Notes: generated from the letters alone by a model not told the origin. Shown: positions 1-8,540, counted from the stretch's first letter. The stretch: DNA of 64,000 nucleotides from Natrialba magadii ATCC 43099 (GCF_000025625.1 NC_013922.1:248001-312000), one strand, 5' to 3'. Translations and numbers: made by a program.

Positions 1-47
1 ACGGCGCGAAGGAAGTGTTGAAGGGAAAGTAGTTTTGAAATGCCAAC

Positions 48-626
48 ATGGTTGACGCTATTCAATCAGATGAAGAACTACCAGATGACATTCGCTCTAA
101 GATGAGCAGCACCTTCGATTTTAACTTCATCCGAAAGCTCCTCATCAATACCTACTACAAAGGTCCGATACCCGAAGGAGAAGGTGGTACCGGGGGCCAT
201 GGTCTTCGAAAAAGAGGACATGCATTGATGGGGATGCCTGACTCTCACCGAAAGAGTGTCTTGAGGAAAGCGAAGGAGGTAGACCTCGTTAAGGAACTCC
301 CCAACGGGTTCGCAACGACACCCCGTGGAGCAGAACTGCTGCCTGGACTCACTATCTGTGATGACTGTGGCGAACAGGAGGAGCCAGCACTCCTCCCAAC
401 AGGTTCAAAAAGAAACCCACGTGTTGCTTTCATAACGTACTGTTCTTCCTGTAATGATTTTAGAGAAAGGAGCGATGGCGATGCGCTTCGATACGGCAAA
501 GTCCATCGATTCCATCGGGATGAGGATAGCTTACAAGAGGCGGTAGAAGCGGTGGAAAGCCATGAGGTAGAGTTGTGGTTGAACGATATGTCGCTGAATG
601 AAGCGAAGGATGAACTTAGTACCTGA
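48..626 (+). CDS. hypothetical protein with winged-helix-like and zinc-ribbon segments
   Basis: A 192-residue protein that I do not recognise. The middle (about residues 55-100) reads like a small winged-helix domain, ending in a TPRGAELL wing-like motif. It is followed by a CxxC pair (ICDDC, near residue 105) and a second CxxC pair (YCSSC, near 134), which together could hold one zinc. The C-terminus is acidic. Base composition is lower in GC than the core genes beyond 5.6 kb, as for the whole first 5 kb. A DNA-binding role is inference from the fold impression only. Confidence 0.55.
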   Translation: MVDAIQSDEELPDDIRSKMSSTFDFNFIRKLLINTYYKGPIPEGEGGTGGHGLRKRGHALMGMPDSHRKSVLRKAKEVDLVKELPNGFATTPRGAELLPGLTICDDCGEQEEPALLPTGSKRNPRVAFITYCSSCNDFRERSDGDALRYGKVHRFHRDEDSLQEAVEAVESHEVELWLNDMSLNEAKDELST

Positions 627-772
627 GTGTTGTCCAACTCCCAGTTGATTCTTGGACATTTCACCTCTCGAACACCACCATTACCTCGCTCCTTGACGAG
701 TCAACCGCCCGAATTCGACAGAAATTCTCTTTCTCCGATAAATATTTGTCCGTAAACATTGGAACATAGACT

Positions 773-1366
773 ATGAAGCTCGAACCATACGAGAACCAAG
801 ATGGGTACCGAGTCAGTCTGACGGACGAAGAGCGCGACAAACTCTACAAACACATCGACAGCACAACCTCCTCACTTGGGTGGGGGCTCGCAGCGTACTC
901 CGGTCTCAGACGCTGGGAAATAGAGCATGTACGATACAAAGACCTACGAGAGCGAGACAATGGGGACTACTTCCTGAGAGTATGGGAGGAGGGGGCGAAA
1001 GGGGGCAAGTACCGCGAGACTCCCGTTCCCGAGTCTTTGGCTATCAAAATTGAGACCATCGAAGAAACAGCGGATGTGAATCCAGACGACGAGGTTATCG
1101 ACCACCACATGCGAACCGTAATCCGGCATGTCCAGCAGGCCGCAAAAGACCTTGGGAGTGATACCGGAGACGAGGGATGGGACTACCTCGGTCTCCACGA
1201 TGGCCGGAGGACGTTTGCAAACTCGCTCCTTGACGCGGACGTGTCCCCGCTGCAGGTGATGGAGTGGGGCGGCTGGGATGACTGGCGCACCTTCCGTGAC
1301 CATTACCTCACGTCTTTCAGCGAGCAGCACCAGCACGAAGAGCTCCAGAAGGTCTCATGGATGTGA
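773..1366 (+). CDS. tyrosine recombinase, catalytic domain only
   Basis: A 197-residue phage-integrase-family protein. The catalytic residues are visible in order: Arg in SGLRRWEIE (near residue 46), the HxxR box in LHDGRRTF (near 141), and the Tyr nucleophile in FRDHYLTSF (near 174). The usual N-terminal SAM-like core-binding domain is missing: the protein starts directly with LTDEERDKL, the normal beginning of the catalytic domain. It may be a compact haloviral or plasmid recombinase, or a truncated integrase. It is the best evidence that the first 5 kb belong to a mobile element. An AT-rich stretch containing aaatattt lies about 30 bases upstream. Confidence 0.8.
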   Translation: MKLEPYENQDGYRVSLTDEERDKLYKHIDSTTSSLGWGLAAYSGLRRWEIEHVRYKDLRERDNGDYFLRVWEEGAKGGKYRETPVPESLAIKIETIEETADVNPDDEVIDHHMRTVIRHVQQAAKDLGSDTGDEGWDYLGLHDGRRTFANSLLDADVSPLQVMEWGGWDDWRTFRDHYLTSFSEQHQHEELQKVSWM

Positions 1367-1461
1367 ACTCATCTACTCGTTGAATATAAGTTATAATCCA
1401 GCCACTGTTACGAGCGTATAACATCAGCAATAAATAAAATGCTTTGTGTTTGGGGTATAGA

Positions 1462-2133
1462 ATGTACTATATGTCTGATGTGGATGTTGGAATCCCTCTC
1501 TGGGTGAGAATTACGCTTGAGAGGTATGCTATAGAGCGAATACTCCGGTGGGAGGGGCGCTTCAACTTAGAAGGCGACCCCGAAAGAGATGCCTACGACG
1601 ATATGATGGACGAATTACGTGAACAGTTTGAGGCGGTTGATGGAGGTTCGGGGAGGTTCGTCGTCGAAATCACGGAATTCATTGACTCAGACGAACGTAT
1701 GGTTGCGAAAATTGTTGCTGGGAGCCGAAACAAGCACGAGAACATTCCCGTTAGTGGCGGCTTCCTGCAAAACTGGCGTGAAATTCTCCTGTCTCGACAT
1801 CCGCCTGTAGAGGACATCGTGCTACCAGTGGTCGCATCGAGTCCGACGGGATTGTGGCTAGTCATGCCCCACGCAGAGCAATATGGAATTGAATGGGACC
1901 GTGACAGAATCGATGCGAAAGCCGACCGTCTGCAGAGTCTCGATGGTGTCGAACCAGTAATGCGTGGCAGCTTCGGTGGTGGGCTAGATGTCTACTGGAC
2001 TGAAAACTGGGGAGCCTATCGAGGAGAATATCGCCTATTAGACTACGGTGGTGTAGTTCTCCACGGCGAGTCATATCTTCGACCAGAGGAGTATCCGTTC
2101 GAAGACCCTGCGTGGGATAGTAAGGAGACTTGA
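1462..2133 (+). CDS. hypothetical protein of the left mobile region
   Basis: About 223 residues with no recognised domain, rich in acidic and aromatic residues (for example WTENWGAYRGEY near the C-terminus). No signal peptide or membrane segment is visible. An AT-rich TATA-like stretch (aataaata, 1430-1437) lies about 28 bases before the ATG at 1462, so a leaderless start there is plausible. A second ATG at 1471 is possible. It follows the recombinase gene at a distance of about 95 bases. Confidence 0.5.
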   Translation: MYYMSDVDVGIPLWVRITLERYAIERILRWEGRFNLEGDPERDAYDDMMDELREQFEAVDGGSGRFVVEITEFIDSDERMVAKIVAGSRNKHENIPVSGGFLQNWREILLSRHPPVEDIVLPVVASSPTGLWLVMPHAEQYGIEWDRDRIDAKADRLQSLDGVEPVMRGSFGGGLDVYWTENWGAYRGEYRLLDYGGVVLHGESYLRPEEYPFEDPAWDSKET

Positions 2134-2252
2134 GCCTGTGCAACCGGTGCATCATGGATGTATTGCGACCAAACACCGAATACGACCCATAGTACTTTCC
2201 GATGGCCACGTGACACAACTCACTTATACTGGTTCTCTCGTCGTCTGGTCTG

Positions 2253-2441
2253 ATGCCCACAGAACCCAAATACGACTTAGATACGGTCCTTACTCCCGAT
2301 TCAGATAGTGACACCCGGCACCGAATCGACCAGCGGCTACAAAACGTAGACACTGACGAGGTCTGGTATACTATCGTAATCAACGACTCAGAGCCCCGTC
2401 TCGTCCCAGAATCTCATTACGAAGAGTGGACTACGGTTTAA
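2253..2441 (+). CDS. small acidic hypothetical protein
   Basis: A 62-residue soluble acidic protein of unknown function. It is the first of a run of short same-strand genes (2253-3956) typical of haloviral or plasmid accessory modules. A TATA-like acttatactgg lies just over 30 bases upstream of the ATG. No family recognised. Confidence 0.45.
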   Translation: MPTEPKYDLDTVLTPDSDSDTRHRIDQRLQNVDTDEVWYTIVINDSEPRLVPESHYEEWTTV

Positions 2442-2466
2442 ATACCATACCGCGGCCAACACGGCC

Positions 2467-2697
2467 ATGCATCCACGACTAGGTGAACGAGTCCGAATCG
2501 ACATCCCCGACGAACTGGACCCAGACTTCCGCTGGCATGGGGAACACGGGTTGGTCATCAGCCTCAACGAGGACGAGCTGGGTCCCATCTACGCAGTGGG
2601 CCTCGAAGACCATCACATCGTCATTGACGCCCGACCACGCGACATCCGACCGCCACTCTCTCCACAGGGCTTTGGTGACCATCCGTCTAACGTATAA
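2467..2697 (+). CDS. small SH3-like (KOW-type) haloviral protein
   Basis: A 76-residue protein starting MHPRLGERVRIDIPDE, followed by a WHGEHGLVI segment and ending RPRDIRPPL. This 'GxRVRIDIP ... HGxxGxVxxI ... RDIRPPL' pattern is, from memory, common in small proteins of haloarchaeal proviruses and suggests a single SH3-like beta barrel. The function is unknown. It follows the previous gene by 25 bases, probably in the same transcript. Confidence 0.55.
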   Translation: MHPRLGERVRIDIPDELDPDFRWHGEHGLVISLNEDELGPIYAVGLEDHHIVIDARPRDIRPPLSPQGFGDHPSNV

Positions 2698-2931
2698 GCG
2701 ACCGCTCTTTCTGACCATCTACAATATTTTACTTGCTTTGTTACCACCGCGCGCCAGTCTCGGCTCACCAATCTGATACATATTCCGCGCGCATAATGCG
2801 TGTGAGAAGCACCGTTTAGACCCGTTTTGAAGCCACACTTAACGAGAACATAGTAGTCTTTATATACATCTCCTGATAGAAGTGTCGGTTTCCCGATATA
2901 CCTATAAGAGTATAGAATCATAGGGGTACGT

Positions 2932-3327
2932 ATGGCGCAAACAACCAACGCCGACAACGTACAGACCGAGACCATCCCTACGCTCTACGACGCACTCGAC
3001 GACGTTATCGAGAACGAGGAGTGGGTATACAAGGGCGAACCGATGGTCACGGTTAGCGACGAGGAGTACGACGCCCTGCTTGATGCACTCGACGCTGCAC
3101 AAGCCGATACAGGCGACGAGTGGGCCGCAGACGAGTGTCTCTACCGAGATGAGACGTGGAGCATCGTGAACTCTGACGCAGACGATGTCTGGGGAAGGTA
3201 TACTGACGGCAATCTCGATGAGGAAGTAGTTGACCTCCTTCAGTACGCGCACAACAAGGCAGCCCGAGACATCTCTGATGGCACCCAAATCGACTCGACT
3301 GTCGATGTCTTCGTCTACCGACGGTAA
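2932..3327 (+). CDS. acidic hypothetical protein
   Basis: A 131-residue very acidic protein with no recognised domain. No membrane segment is visible. The 230 bases upstream are AT-rich and hold no gene; a TATA-like ctataagag lies at about 2901-2909, near the usual leaderless distance from the ATG at 2932. Confidence 0.5.
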   Translation: MAQTTNADNVQTETIPTLYDALDDVIENEEWVYKGEPMVTVSDEEYDALLDALDAAQADTGDEWAADECLYRDETWSIVNSDADDVWGRYTDGNLDEEVVDLLQYAHNKAARDISDGTQIDSTVDVFVYRR

Positions 3328-3350
3328 TCCACTACCCGCACCGGTGTAAT

Positions 3351-3400
3351 CGCGGTTCGAATCCGCGAGCGGGCTTCCCCAGCGAACTCCGCACGCTGGG
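3351..3400 (+). other. two adjacent hairpins, the first like a tRNA T-arm
   Basis: Bases 3351-3367 form a 5-bp stem with the 7-base loop TTCGAAT, exactly the geometry of a tRNA T-arm. A second perfect 7-bp hairpin follows at 3378-3400. No D-arm, anticodon arm or matching 5' acceptor half is present upstream, so this is not a whole tRNA. It may be a tRNA 3' remnant from element integration, or leader structure before the small genes at 3426. Confidence 0.35.
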
Positions 3401-3412
3401 TTATCAACAAAC

Positions 3413-3420
3413 GGAGGTGA
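3413..3420 (+). promoter_or_regulatory. strong Shine-Dalgarno deciding the 3426 start
   Basis: GGAGGTGA is fully complementary to the archaeal 16S rRNA 3' end and sits 5 bases before the ATG at 3426. This favours 3426 over the in-frame GTG at 3417, which lies inside the motif itself. Confidence 0.6.
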
Positions 3421-3425
3421 AACAC

Positions 3426-3608
3426 ATGATGCAACCAGAAACCCTACACTTGGGAGGAGATGACAGTCCACGGAACAGCAAGTTACGTGCAATCGCACGC
3501 CTTGACGACCGCTATAATGAGGAGTGGACACCTGCTGGAGACATCATCGACGACCTGCTCGACGACCGCCTCGCAGAACTCGATGGTGACTCCGGTGACC
3601 GCACATGA
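3426..3608 (+). CDS. small acidic hypothetical protein
   Basis: A 60-residue protein, unrecognised. The start is set by the strong Shine-Dalgarno at 3413-3420. The tail ('DIIDDLLDDRLAEL') is helical and acidic. Its stop overlaps the next start (ATGA at 3605), so the two are translationally coupled. Confidence 0.5.
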   Translation: MMQPETLHLGGDDSPRNSKLRAIARLDDRYNEEWTPAGDIIDDLLDDRLAELDGDSGDRT

Positions 3609-3766
3609 AGCTCGACGGACTCGTATGGGCCCGCTGCGCCGAGTGCTGGCGCGAGACCTATATTCCAGAAGCGAACCGGGCAATCCATATAGAGCGTGGG
3701 GAGGTCAGGTTGTGCAATCGATGCATCCTCGATGTGATGGTCCCTGACACAGAGTACGAGCCCTGA
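3605..3766 (+). CDS. 53-residue zinc-ribbon protein
   Basis: A short gene overlapping the previous stop by ATGA. The protein begins MKLDGLVWARCAECWRET and has a second CxxC (LCNRC) about 25 residues later, forming a four-cysteine zinc-binding site. It is probably a viral or plasmid small DNA- or protein-binding protein. The exact role is unknown. Confidence 0.55.
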   Translation: MKLDGLVWARCAECWRETYIPEANRAIHIERGEVRLCNRCILDVMVPDTEYEP

Positions 3767-3812
3767 CTGACTCAGGGGAAGAGTCTTAAGCAAAATCATC
3801 ACATCTCATCGT

Positions 3813-3956
3813 ATGGACGAAAGCAACTCCGGAGAGGACGAGGAGTCTGAGTTAGAGGCAGCTATCCGACGCAATCGGGAGCGATGCGAACATATGGACC
3901 ATTCCGAGTTCGGCTCAGACTACTTCGCTGGTACTGACACATCTCGTACCGAGTGA
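3813..3956 (+). CDS. 47-residue acidic hypothetical protein
   Basis: A short frame starting MDESNSGEDEESELEAAI with no recognised domain. It lies in the same direction as the preceding small genes, 46 bases downstream, and a TATA-like cttaagcaaaa lies about 28 bases upstream. It is supported mainly by context and acidic composition. Confidence 0.35.
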   Translation: MDESNSGEDEESELEAAIRRNRERCEHMDHSEFGSDYFAGTDTSRTE

Positions 3957-3978
3957 GGGATTTAACCTACTCTGTTCG

Positions 3979-4209
3979 TCAGCGCATCATCTCATCAAGT
4001 TGTCGTCTTGCTTCAATCATCTCCTGGGGGTTCCGATGGTAATAGGCAAGAGCTTCATATACATCCGCTATTGTGATATTCGGCGACCATTCCGCAATCT
4101 GATTCGGGTCTACTCCCTGTTCGGTCGCATCGTACACCTCAATGACCGACACTTCACTCCCCTCAATCCGAGGAACACCGTTCATTTGAGAGTCCGAAAC
4201 AATCGCCAT
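3979..4209 (-). CDS. DUF433 family (antitoxin-like) protein
   Basis: A 76-residue protein with the DUF433 pattern: 'GVPRIEGSEVSVIEV', then 'GVDPNQIAEWSPNITIADVYEALAYYHRNP'-type helix-turn-helix positions. The family is known from antitoxins usually paired with a PIN-like DUF5615 toxin. No such toxin gene is adjacent here: the upstream partner is a DUF7342-like regulator, whose stop shares one base with this start (TGATG). It is therefore an orphan, or the toxin role is taken by another protein. The alternative GTG start at 4212 adds one residue. Confidence 0.7.
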   Translation of the reverse strand: MAIVSDSQMNGVPRIEGSEVSVIEVYDATEQGVDPNQIAEWSPNITIADVYEALAYYHRNPQEMIEARRQLDEMMR

Positions 4210-4631
4210 CACCTGAGTTGACGTAATACCTCTTGATATAGTTGGATGTCCGACTCAAGGGCAGCCAATGATGAGCGCATGTTTGTTTCCTCCCGGTCAT
4301 CATCCACGTCATTGATTTCCTCGCGCAGGGACTCCCTCTCGTTCTGCATCTCCTGCAGGTCGTCTTTTAGGTCTTCGTAGTCATGGGTTTCAATGAGGTG
4401 CCGAACCTCCTCATCTCGCAGTTGGTCGCGGTCGAGGACCCACTTCCCATCTCCTGCACTCTCTGCCACATCCAGCCGTTCCAGTTCACGGACAGCTACA
4501 TCTGGAGACACATTAGCTCGGCCCGCGATGACATCGGCAGATGTGGGCTCCTCCAGTAATTCGACAACAGCGCGGACTCGCTCCCTCGCGGTCATCGTCT
4601 CCACCCACGCCTCCGAGTCTGGCTTGCTCAT
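4209..4631 (-). CDS. DUF7342-like winged-helix regulator with coiled coil
   Basis: 140 residues. The first 75 form a winged-helix domain (TARERVRAVVELLEEPTSADVIAGRANVSPDVAVRELERL region). The C-terminal half is a long charged coiled coil (EEINDVDDDREETN region). Haloarchaeal proteins of this design are catalogued as DUF7342. The start at 4631 was chosen over an upstream extension because the TATA-containing divergent promoter lies just before it. It is transcribed with the DUF433 gene and is divergent from the small gene at 4665, which suggests autoregulation of that pair. Confidence 0.65.
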   Translation of the reverse strand: MSKPDSEAWVETMTARERVRAVVELLEEPTSADVIAGRANVSPDVAVRELERLDVAESAGDGKWVLDRDQLRDEEVRHLIETHDYEDLKDDLQEMQNERESLREEINDVDDDREETNMRSSLAALESDIQLYQEVLRQLR

Positions 4632-4664
4632 ATCTTTATATCCCACCGCGAGATTCATAATGAT
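4632..4664. promoter_or_regulatory. divergent promoter between 4631(-) and 4665(+)
   Basis: Only 33 bases separate the two starts. TTTATA at 4635-4640 is placed 25-30 bases before the plus-strand ATG, the leaderless spacing. Because the promoters must overlap, binding of either product could control both genes (inference). Confidence 0.45.
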
Positions 4665-4799
4665 ATGTCCGATTGGACGCCAACCGAGGCAGATTTGGAC
4701 CCTGACGATTTCCGTGATGGGCTGATTAGCGCAGAAGACCTCCGGAACGGGAATATCCACACCCACGAAGACGTACTGCACGAGTTGGACGACGAGTAA
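4665..4799 (+). CDS. 44-residue acidic protein, divergent partner
   Basis: A short, highly acidic protein starting MSDWTPTEADLDPDDF. It is unrecognised. The size, acidity and divergent pairing with a winged-helix/DUF433 operon are compatible with an antitoxin or regulator, but nothing in the sequence proves it. Confidence 0.4.
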   Translation: MSDWTPTEADLDPDDFRDGLISAEDLRNGNIHTHEDVLHELDDE

Positions 4800-5637
4800 T
4801 CCCTCCTCGGGAGGGTTCATACCATAAGGAGAAACGAAATAGGTCGTCAACACGCCAGTGGAGGATGATATTTAAGTTGTTCATAGTCGATGTTTCAGTT
4901 GAGAGAATGATAACACCTGGGGTGGACGTGACCGACAAAGTGGGTGGGAAATAAGTAGATGTCGGCAATAACACCCTTGAACAACAGTAATTGTTGTTAT
5001 CTGACTGATGATGCGCGAGATGTTCGGTAAAGAGTAGACTGGTTCCACACAGTCTCTCACCCCGAATTCGCTTCTCTATCGCGGTTCTGTGGTCTTTCTT
5101 TCTCGCTGCCTCGCATTGTGAGGTGCGGCGCAGTCGATTACGTCAAACCGATGCCGTTGGGGCCGTCGTGGTCTTGCAGACAGCGCCAGCACAGTGGGAG
5201 CGACAGTGACAGCAGTCGTAACAGCACCCACAGTCACAACCACAACCACAATCACAATCACAACCACAGTCACAACCACAACCACAACCACAACAGCAAC
5301 AGGACCGCCAGCCTCTCCAGCAACAACACTGCACTCGAATAGGTGAATCGCTGTGGTCCAGCAGAGCAACTCCGGTTCTCGGCGGCGGTGATCACAGACA
5401 GCAGTCGCTACACGCGCTCGTGTGGACTGAGTACTCGTTGACGATTCACGCCGGACCAGACACGGCTGCGATTGCTATCGACCACACAGTGGTTAGACAT
5501 CGCCACTGTTCCGTAGGGATATCCCAGCGGTGTGTCATCGCTGTCATCGCTGTCGGCGCTGTCGACACACAGAAGTCCCCTTACTCACCAGAACTGCAAG
5601 CAGGTAGCTCGCGAAACAGAGCAAGCTATAGATCGGC
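4800..5637. other. long intergenic region, no convincing gene
   Basis: 838 bases separate the left mobile region from core genes. The region holds an AACAA/TTGTT inverted repeat near 4980-4997 and the hexanucleotide repeat at 5226-5300. Several open frames cross it on both strands, but each is either the repeat translated or lacks family signatures. The GC level rises after about 5100, which may mark the element boundary. Confidence 0.4.
5226..5300. repeat. CACAAC hexanucleotide microsatellite
   Basis: About eleven imperfect copies of cacaac/cacaat/cacagt. Plus-strand translation gives a His-Asn repeat. Minus-strand translation gives a remarkable Cys-Gly/Cys-Asp repeat in a 63-codon open frame (5143-5334) starting with GTG. 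I do not call either as a gene. Confidence 0.75.
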
Positions 5638-7869
5638 CTACGGCTCTGCGGTGGTTTCCGTTTCGGCCTCACTCTCACTTTCACTCTCGTCCGCAACAGC
5701 AAGCCCATCACGGTCCCATACACCAACCCCGTGGAGTTCCGTCTCCGCGTCGACGACCGGAAGCGACTCGAGTTCCTGCCCGGGCGACTCCCGATCAACT
5801 GTAGGAGGAAGGTCGAGATCGGCGACGTGAACGTAGGTTTGACTTGGTTGGTCTTCGACCGCCGTTCCGCCCGGAACGAGTTCGGCAGGACCAACCTGGT
5901 CGACCAATGTACCGAGGTCTGCAACCGTTGCGCCACTACTGATTCGGACAGTGTCCTCGCCTAACTCGATGCTCGTGCGGGTAAGGTCGAGGTTCCACTC
6001 CTCGAGGAGCGACGTGAACTGCGATCCAGCCGGGCCACTGAGCGGATCAGGGCCGAGCGACTCGGTGATGAAACCGAGAGTTCGGTCGGCAACCGTCGAC
6101 TGCGGGAGTTCGAACTCGCCGTGCAGGTCGAGTTCCCCATCCACATCCGTAGCAGCGAGCGAGAACGAAACCGCTGCAGGCTCTTCGAAGCCGCGGTCCG
6201 TACGCTCCTCGACGTACTCGCTCCAGTTGTCGGTCATCCCGGTCACTGTCGCGTCGACTGTCGCCTGCGGGGCGGCTGCCGTCTGCTCGTGATTACCGTC
6301 TCCTTCCTCGTCGACATCGACGACATCGATCGACGCGTTCCACTCGGTCGTTGTCCGGAGGTTCGCTGTCGCCTGTGCAGCCAGCGTCTCCGCTACGCGT
6401 TCGTCGGTGGTCAGATTTGCTGCTGGCGTGTCCTCCGTCGTGTTGGCAGTCGTCTCGTTTTTGTCTCCTGAAACAGCCACACCCGCCAGCGCCCGCGCCG
6501 TTTCCTGATAGTTCCCGACCGCGACATCCCAATCGACCACTGTTCGCGTCTCCGTTTCCGTCTGTGTCGTCGTTCGCGACACCGCCACCGTCTCAAGGTC
6601 GAGCGCCGTCACCCCGCTCGCGATCTCGGCTGCCTCCTGTGTAGAAACCTGGGAGTGGTCAGCCAGTTCGGTTGCCAGCATCGTCTCGATTCCGTCGTCG
6701 ATTCCCGTGTACGTCACGGTGTACTCGAGTTCGAGTTGTGCCGTTTCGCCCTCATCCTCACCCTCACCCTCACCCTCACCCTCATCCTCATCCTCACCCT
6801 CACCCTCGCCCTCGTCTCCGGCACCTCCCATCCCCACGGTCTCGTACTCGTGGTGATGGAGTTCGACCCGGCTTTCGCCGTCGAACGCTGCAGCGATGGT
6901 GTCGTACTCCGCTTCGAGCGCGTTCGAGATTGCAGTTCGATCGGAGAGGAAGTCCTCATCCACGTCTTCGTCGGTCGTGTCGACGTACTCGAGTTGGCTG
7001 ACGGAGAGCCGGTACCCGTCGGAGAGTCCGCCATCGGCGAGCGTGAGATCGGTGGTGGCAGTCGGTGTCGTGTTTCCGTCCAACTTTGTGTCCGGAACTG
7101 CTTCCTCCGGCGCTCGTTCGTGCACGACGGCCCACTGCCCGCTCGTGGTAACAGTTTCGGGCGTTAGTTCCATCGTCCCGCTCGTCTCCGCGGACATTGG
7201 CGGCTCTGAAACGGACTGTACCGGTGTTCTGTCCTCTGTTCGCGTCATCTCCGTCGACCCCGCGCCCACCGGTCCCGGTACGTCGGTGATCGGCATCGTA
7301 CTCGAGAGCGAGGCGTCGAACTCGTTCGCATCCGGAGAGTATTCGCCATCGACGTCGAGTGTCAGTTCGGTATTGCTGGTGGGCTGGGCGAACAGTTGGT
7401 CGAGACTCTGCTCGAGGTCGAACGAGCCCAGTGCGGTCGTCTCCGTCGGCTCATCACCGCCAGAGGTATCGGTGTTCTCGCCCGCTGGGTCGAGTTCACT
7501 TGCGGTCCCACCTGACAGGCCCAGCAATAGCTCCGTAAGCTGTTGTGTGACGTCCGCGCCGAGTTGGGTTGCCCCGGCCCCGGCTGACGAATCGGATTCG
7601 TAGACGAGCACGGCGCTATCATCGGCCAGGAGATAGAGTGCGTCCGCCTGGCCCATATCGTCGGCAGCTGCTTCCGGGGAGTCATACTCGGTCATGTTCG
7701 GCGGCGTGTCTGCGGTGAGCAACGATTCTGCCGGATCTTCGCCGTAGGTGTAGGTGAACCCGAGGCTCAGGACGGCGACGCCAGCGAGCACGACGAGGCT
7801 GACGGTGAGAAGGAGCTCACGCCGGCTCACCGAGCCGCGATTGGTGCGCTGGAATCGCCGTCGTGTCAT
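5638..7869 (-). CDS. large secreted or membrane-anchored acidic protein
   Basis: 743 residues. The N-terminus is basic (RRRFQRTNRGSVSRREL), followed by one hydrophobic segment (residues about 18-42), so the protein is exported or membrane-anchored with its body outside. The rest is acidic and Thr-rich, with a long Gly-Glu/Asp run near residues 355-375 encoded by a hexanucleotide repeat, and a Glu/Ser tail. No catalytic domain recognised. It lies downstream of the cytochrome oxidase cluster on the same strand, separated by about 250 bases, so co-transcription is uncertain. Confidence 0.65.
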   Translation of the reverse strand: MTRRRFQRTNRGSVSRRELLLTVSLVVLAGVAVLSLGFTYTYGEDPAESLLTADTPPNMTEYDSPEAAADDMGQADALYLLADDSAVLVYESDSSAGAGATQLGADVTQQLTELLLGLSGGTASELDPAGENTDTSGGDEPTETTALGSFDLEQSLDQLFAQPTSNTELTLDVDGEYSPDANEFDASLSSTMPITDVPGPVGAGSTEMTRTEDRTPVQSVSEPPMSAETSGTMELTPETVTTSGQWAVVHERAPEEAVPDTKLDGNTTPTATTDLTLADGGLSDGYRLSVSQLEYVDTTDEDVDEDFLSDRTAISNALEAEYDTIAAAFDGESRVELHHHEYETVGMGGAGDEGEGEGEDEDEGEGEGEGEDEGETAQLELEYTVTYTGIDDGIETMLATELADHSQVSTQEAAEIASGVTALDLETVAVSRTTTQTETETRTVVDWDVAVGNYQETARALAGVAVSGDKNETTANTTEDTPAANLTTDERVAETLAAQATANLRTTTEWNASIDVVDVDEEGDGNHEQTAAAPQATVDATVTGMTDNWSEYVEERTDRGFEEPAAVSFSLAATDVDGELDLHGEFELPQSTVADRTLGFITESLGPDPLSGPAGSQFTSLLEEWNLDLTRTSIELGEDTVRISSGATVADLGTLVDQVGPAELVPGGTAVEDQPSQTYVHVADLDLPPTVDRESPGQELESLPVVDAETELHGVGVWDRDGLAVADESESESEAETETTAEP
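6748..6815. repeat. in-frame CCCTCA hexanucleotide repeat
   Basis: Repeated ccctca/tcctca units inside the 743-residue gene, read on the minus strand as alternating Gly-Glu and Asp-Glu. The unit is a multiple of three, so length changes would keep the frame. Confidence 0.8.
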
Positions 7870-8120
7870 ATGCTGCAGTTCTGACCCGGACGTTATAAAA
7901 ATACGATATTACGCGTGACAGTTCGTGGGTGGTGACTATCACACTCCATATTGGACTGGGTTGGGTGCGCGTGAGTACGCTGGCGCGGTCACAGTCCAAG
8001 CAGCGCAACTGGATGAACGAACGGCAAGAGAAGAACGCAAGAGTGAGAACCGAGAAGTGAGAACCGAGAAGCGAGAACCGAACCGTCTAGTTGTCAGCCG
8101 ATACTGTGCTGGGACGCCGG

Positions 8121-8381
8121 TTACTGAATGGAGTATCCCGCTGCGATCGTGAGCAGGAACACCATGAACACGGCGGTTGCCATCATGTACGTAATCGAAC
8201 GCGGTTCTTCGATCAGGTGCTGGTAGTAGGCAGCAATCAGTCCAATCTTGGCTACCGCGAGTAACATTGTTGCACCGATTGCGATCGAGTACGCGAAGTC
8301 GAACTCGAAGAAGACGAACTTCCCCGTACCCAGTACCAACAGCAGGACGTAAATGATGGTGTACGTTCGAAGGTCAGCCAT
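8121..8381 (-). CDS. coxD: cytochrome c oxidase subunit IV family protein
   Basis: An 86-residue membrane protein with three predicted transmembrane helices (about residues 5-25, 29-52, 64-84) and the family's charged loop 'YYQHLIEEPRS' between helices two and three. This fits the prokaryotic subunit IV (CyoD/CtaF-type) fold, which stabilises the subunit I-III core. It lies 160 bases downstream of the fused coxAC gene on the same strand, supporting the assignment. Confidence 0.8.
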   Translation of the reverse strand: MADLRTYTIIYVLLLVLGTGKFVFFEFDFAYSIAIGATMLLAVAKIGLIAAYYQHLIEEPRSITYMMATAVFMVFLLTIAAGYSIQ

Positions 8382-8540
8382 TAGCGTAGAATTGTGAGCG
8401 TCGGTTACTTATACCTTCCTCATGCGGCCCGTCACACCGGTGTGGTGGCGATTATGTTCGCGTACAGCCGGCGTCGTCGCCCACTGGTTACTGGAAACGA
8501 ACCAAAACGTAAAATTAGAAACCTGTGTAACGAAACGGCG

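Noticed and set aside
3301-3380. Complete tRNA gene around the T-arm-like hairpin
   Set aside because: No matching 5' acceptor strand, D-arm or anticodon arm within 80 bases upstream.
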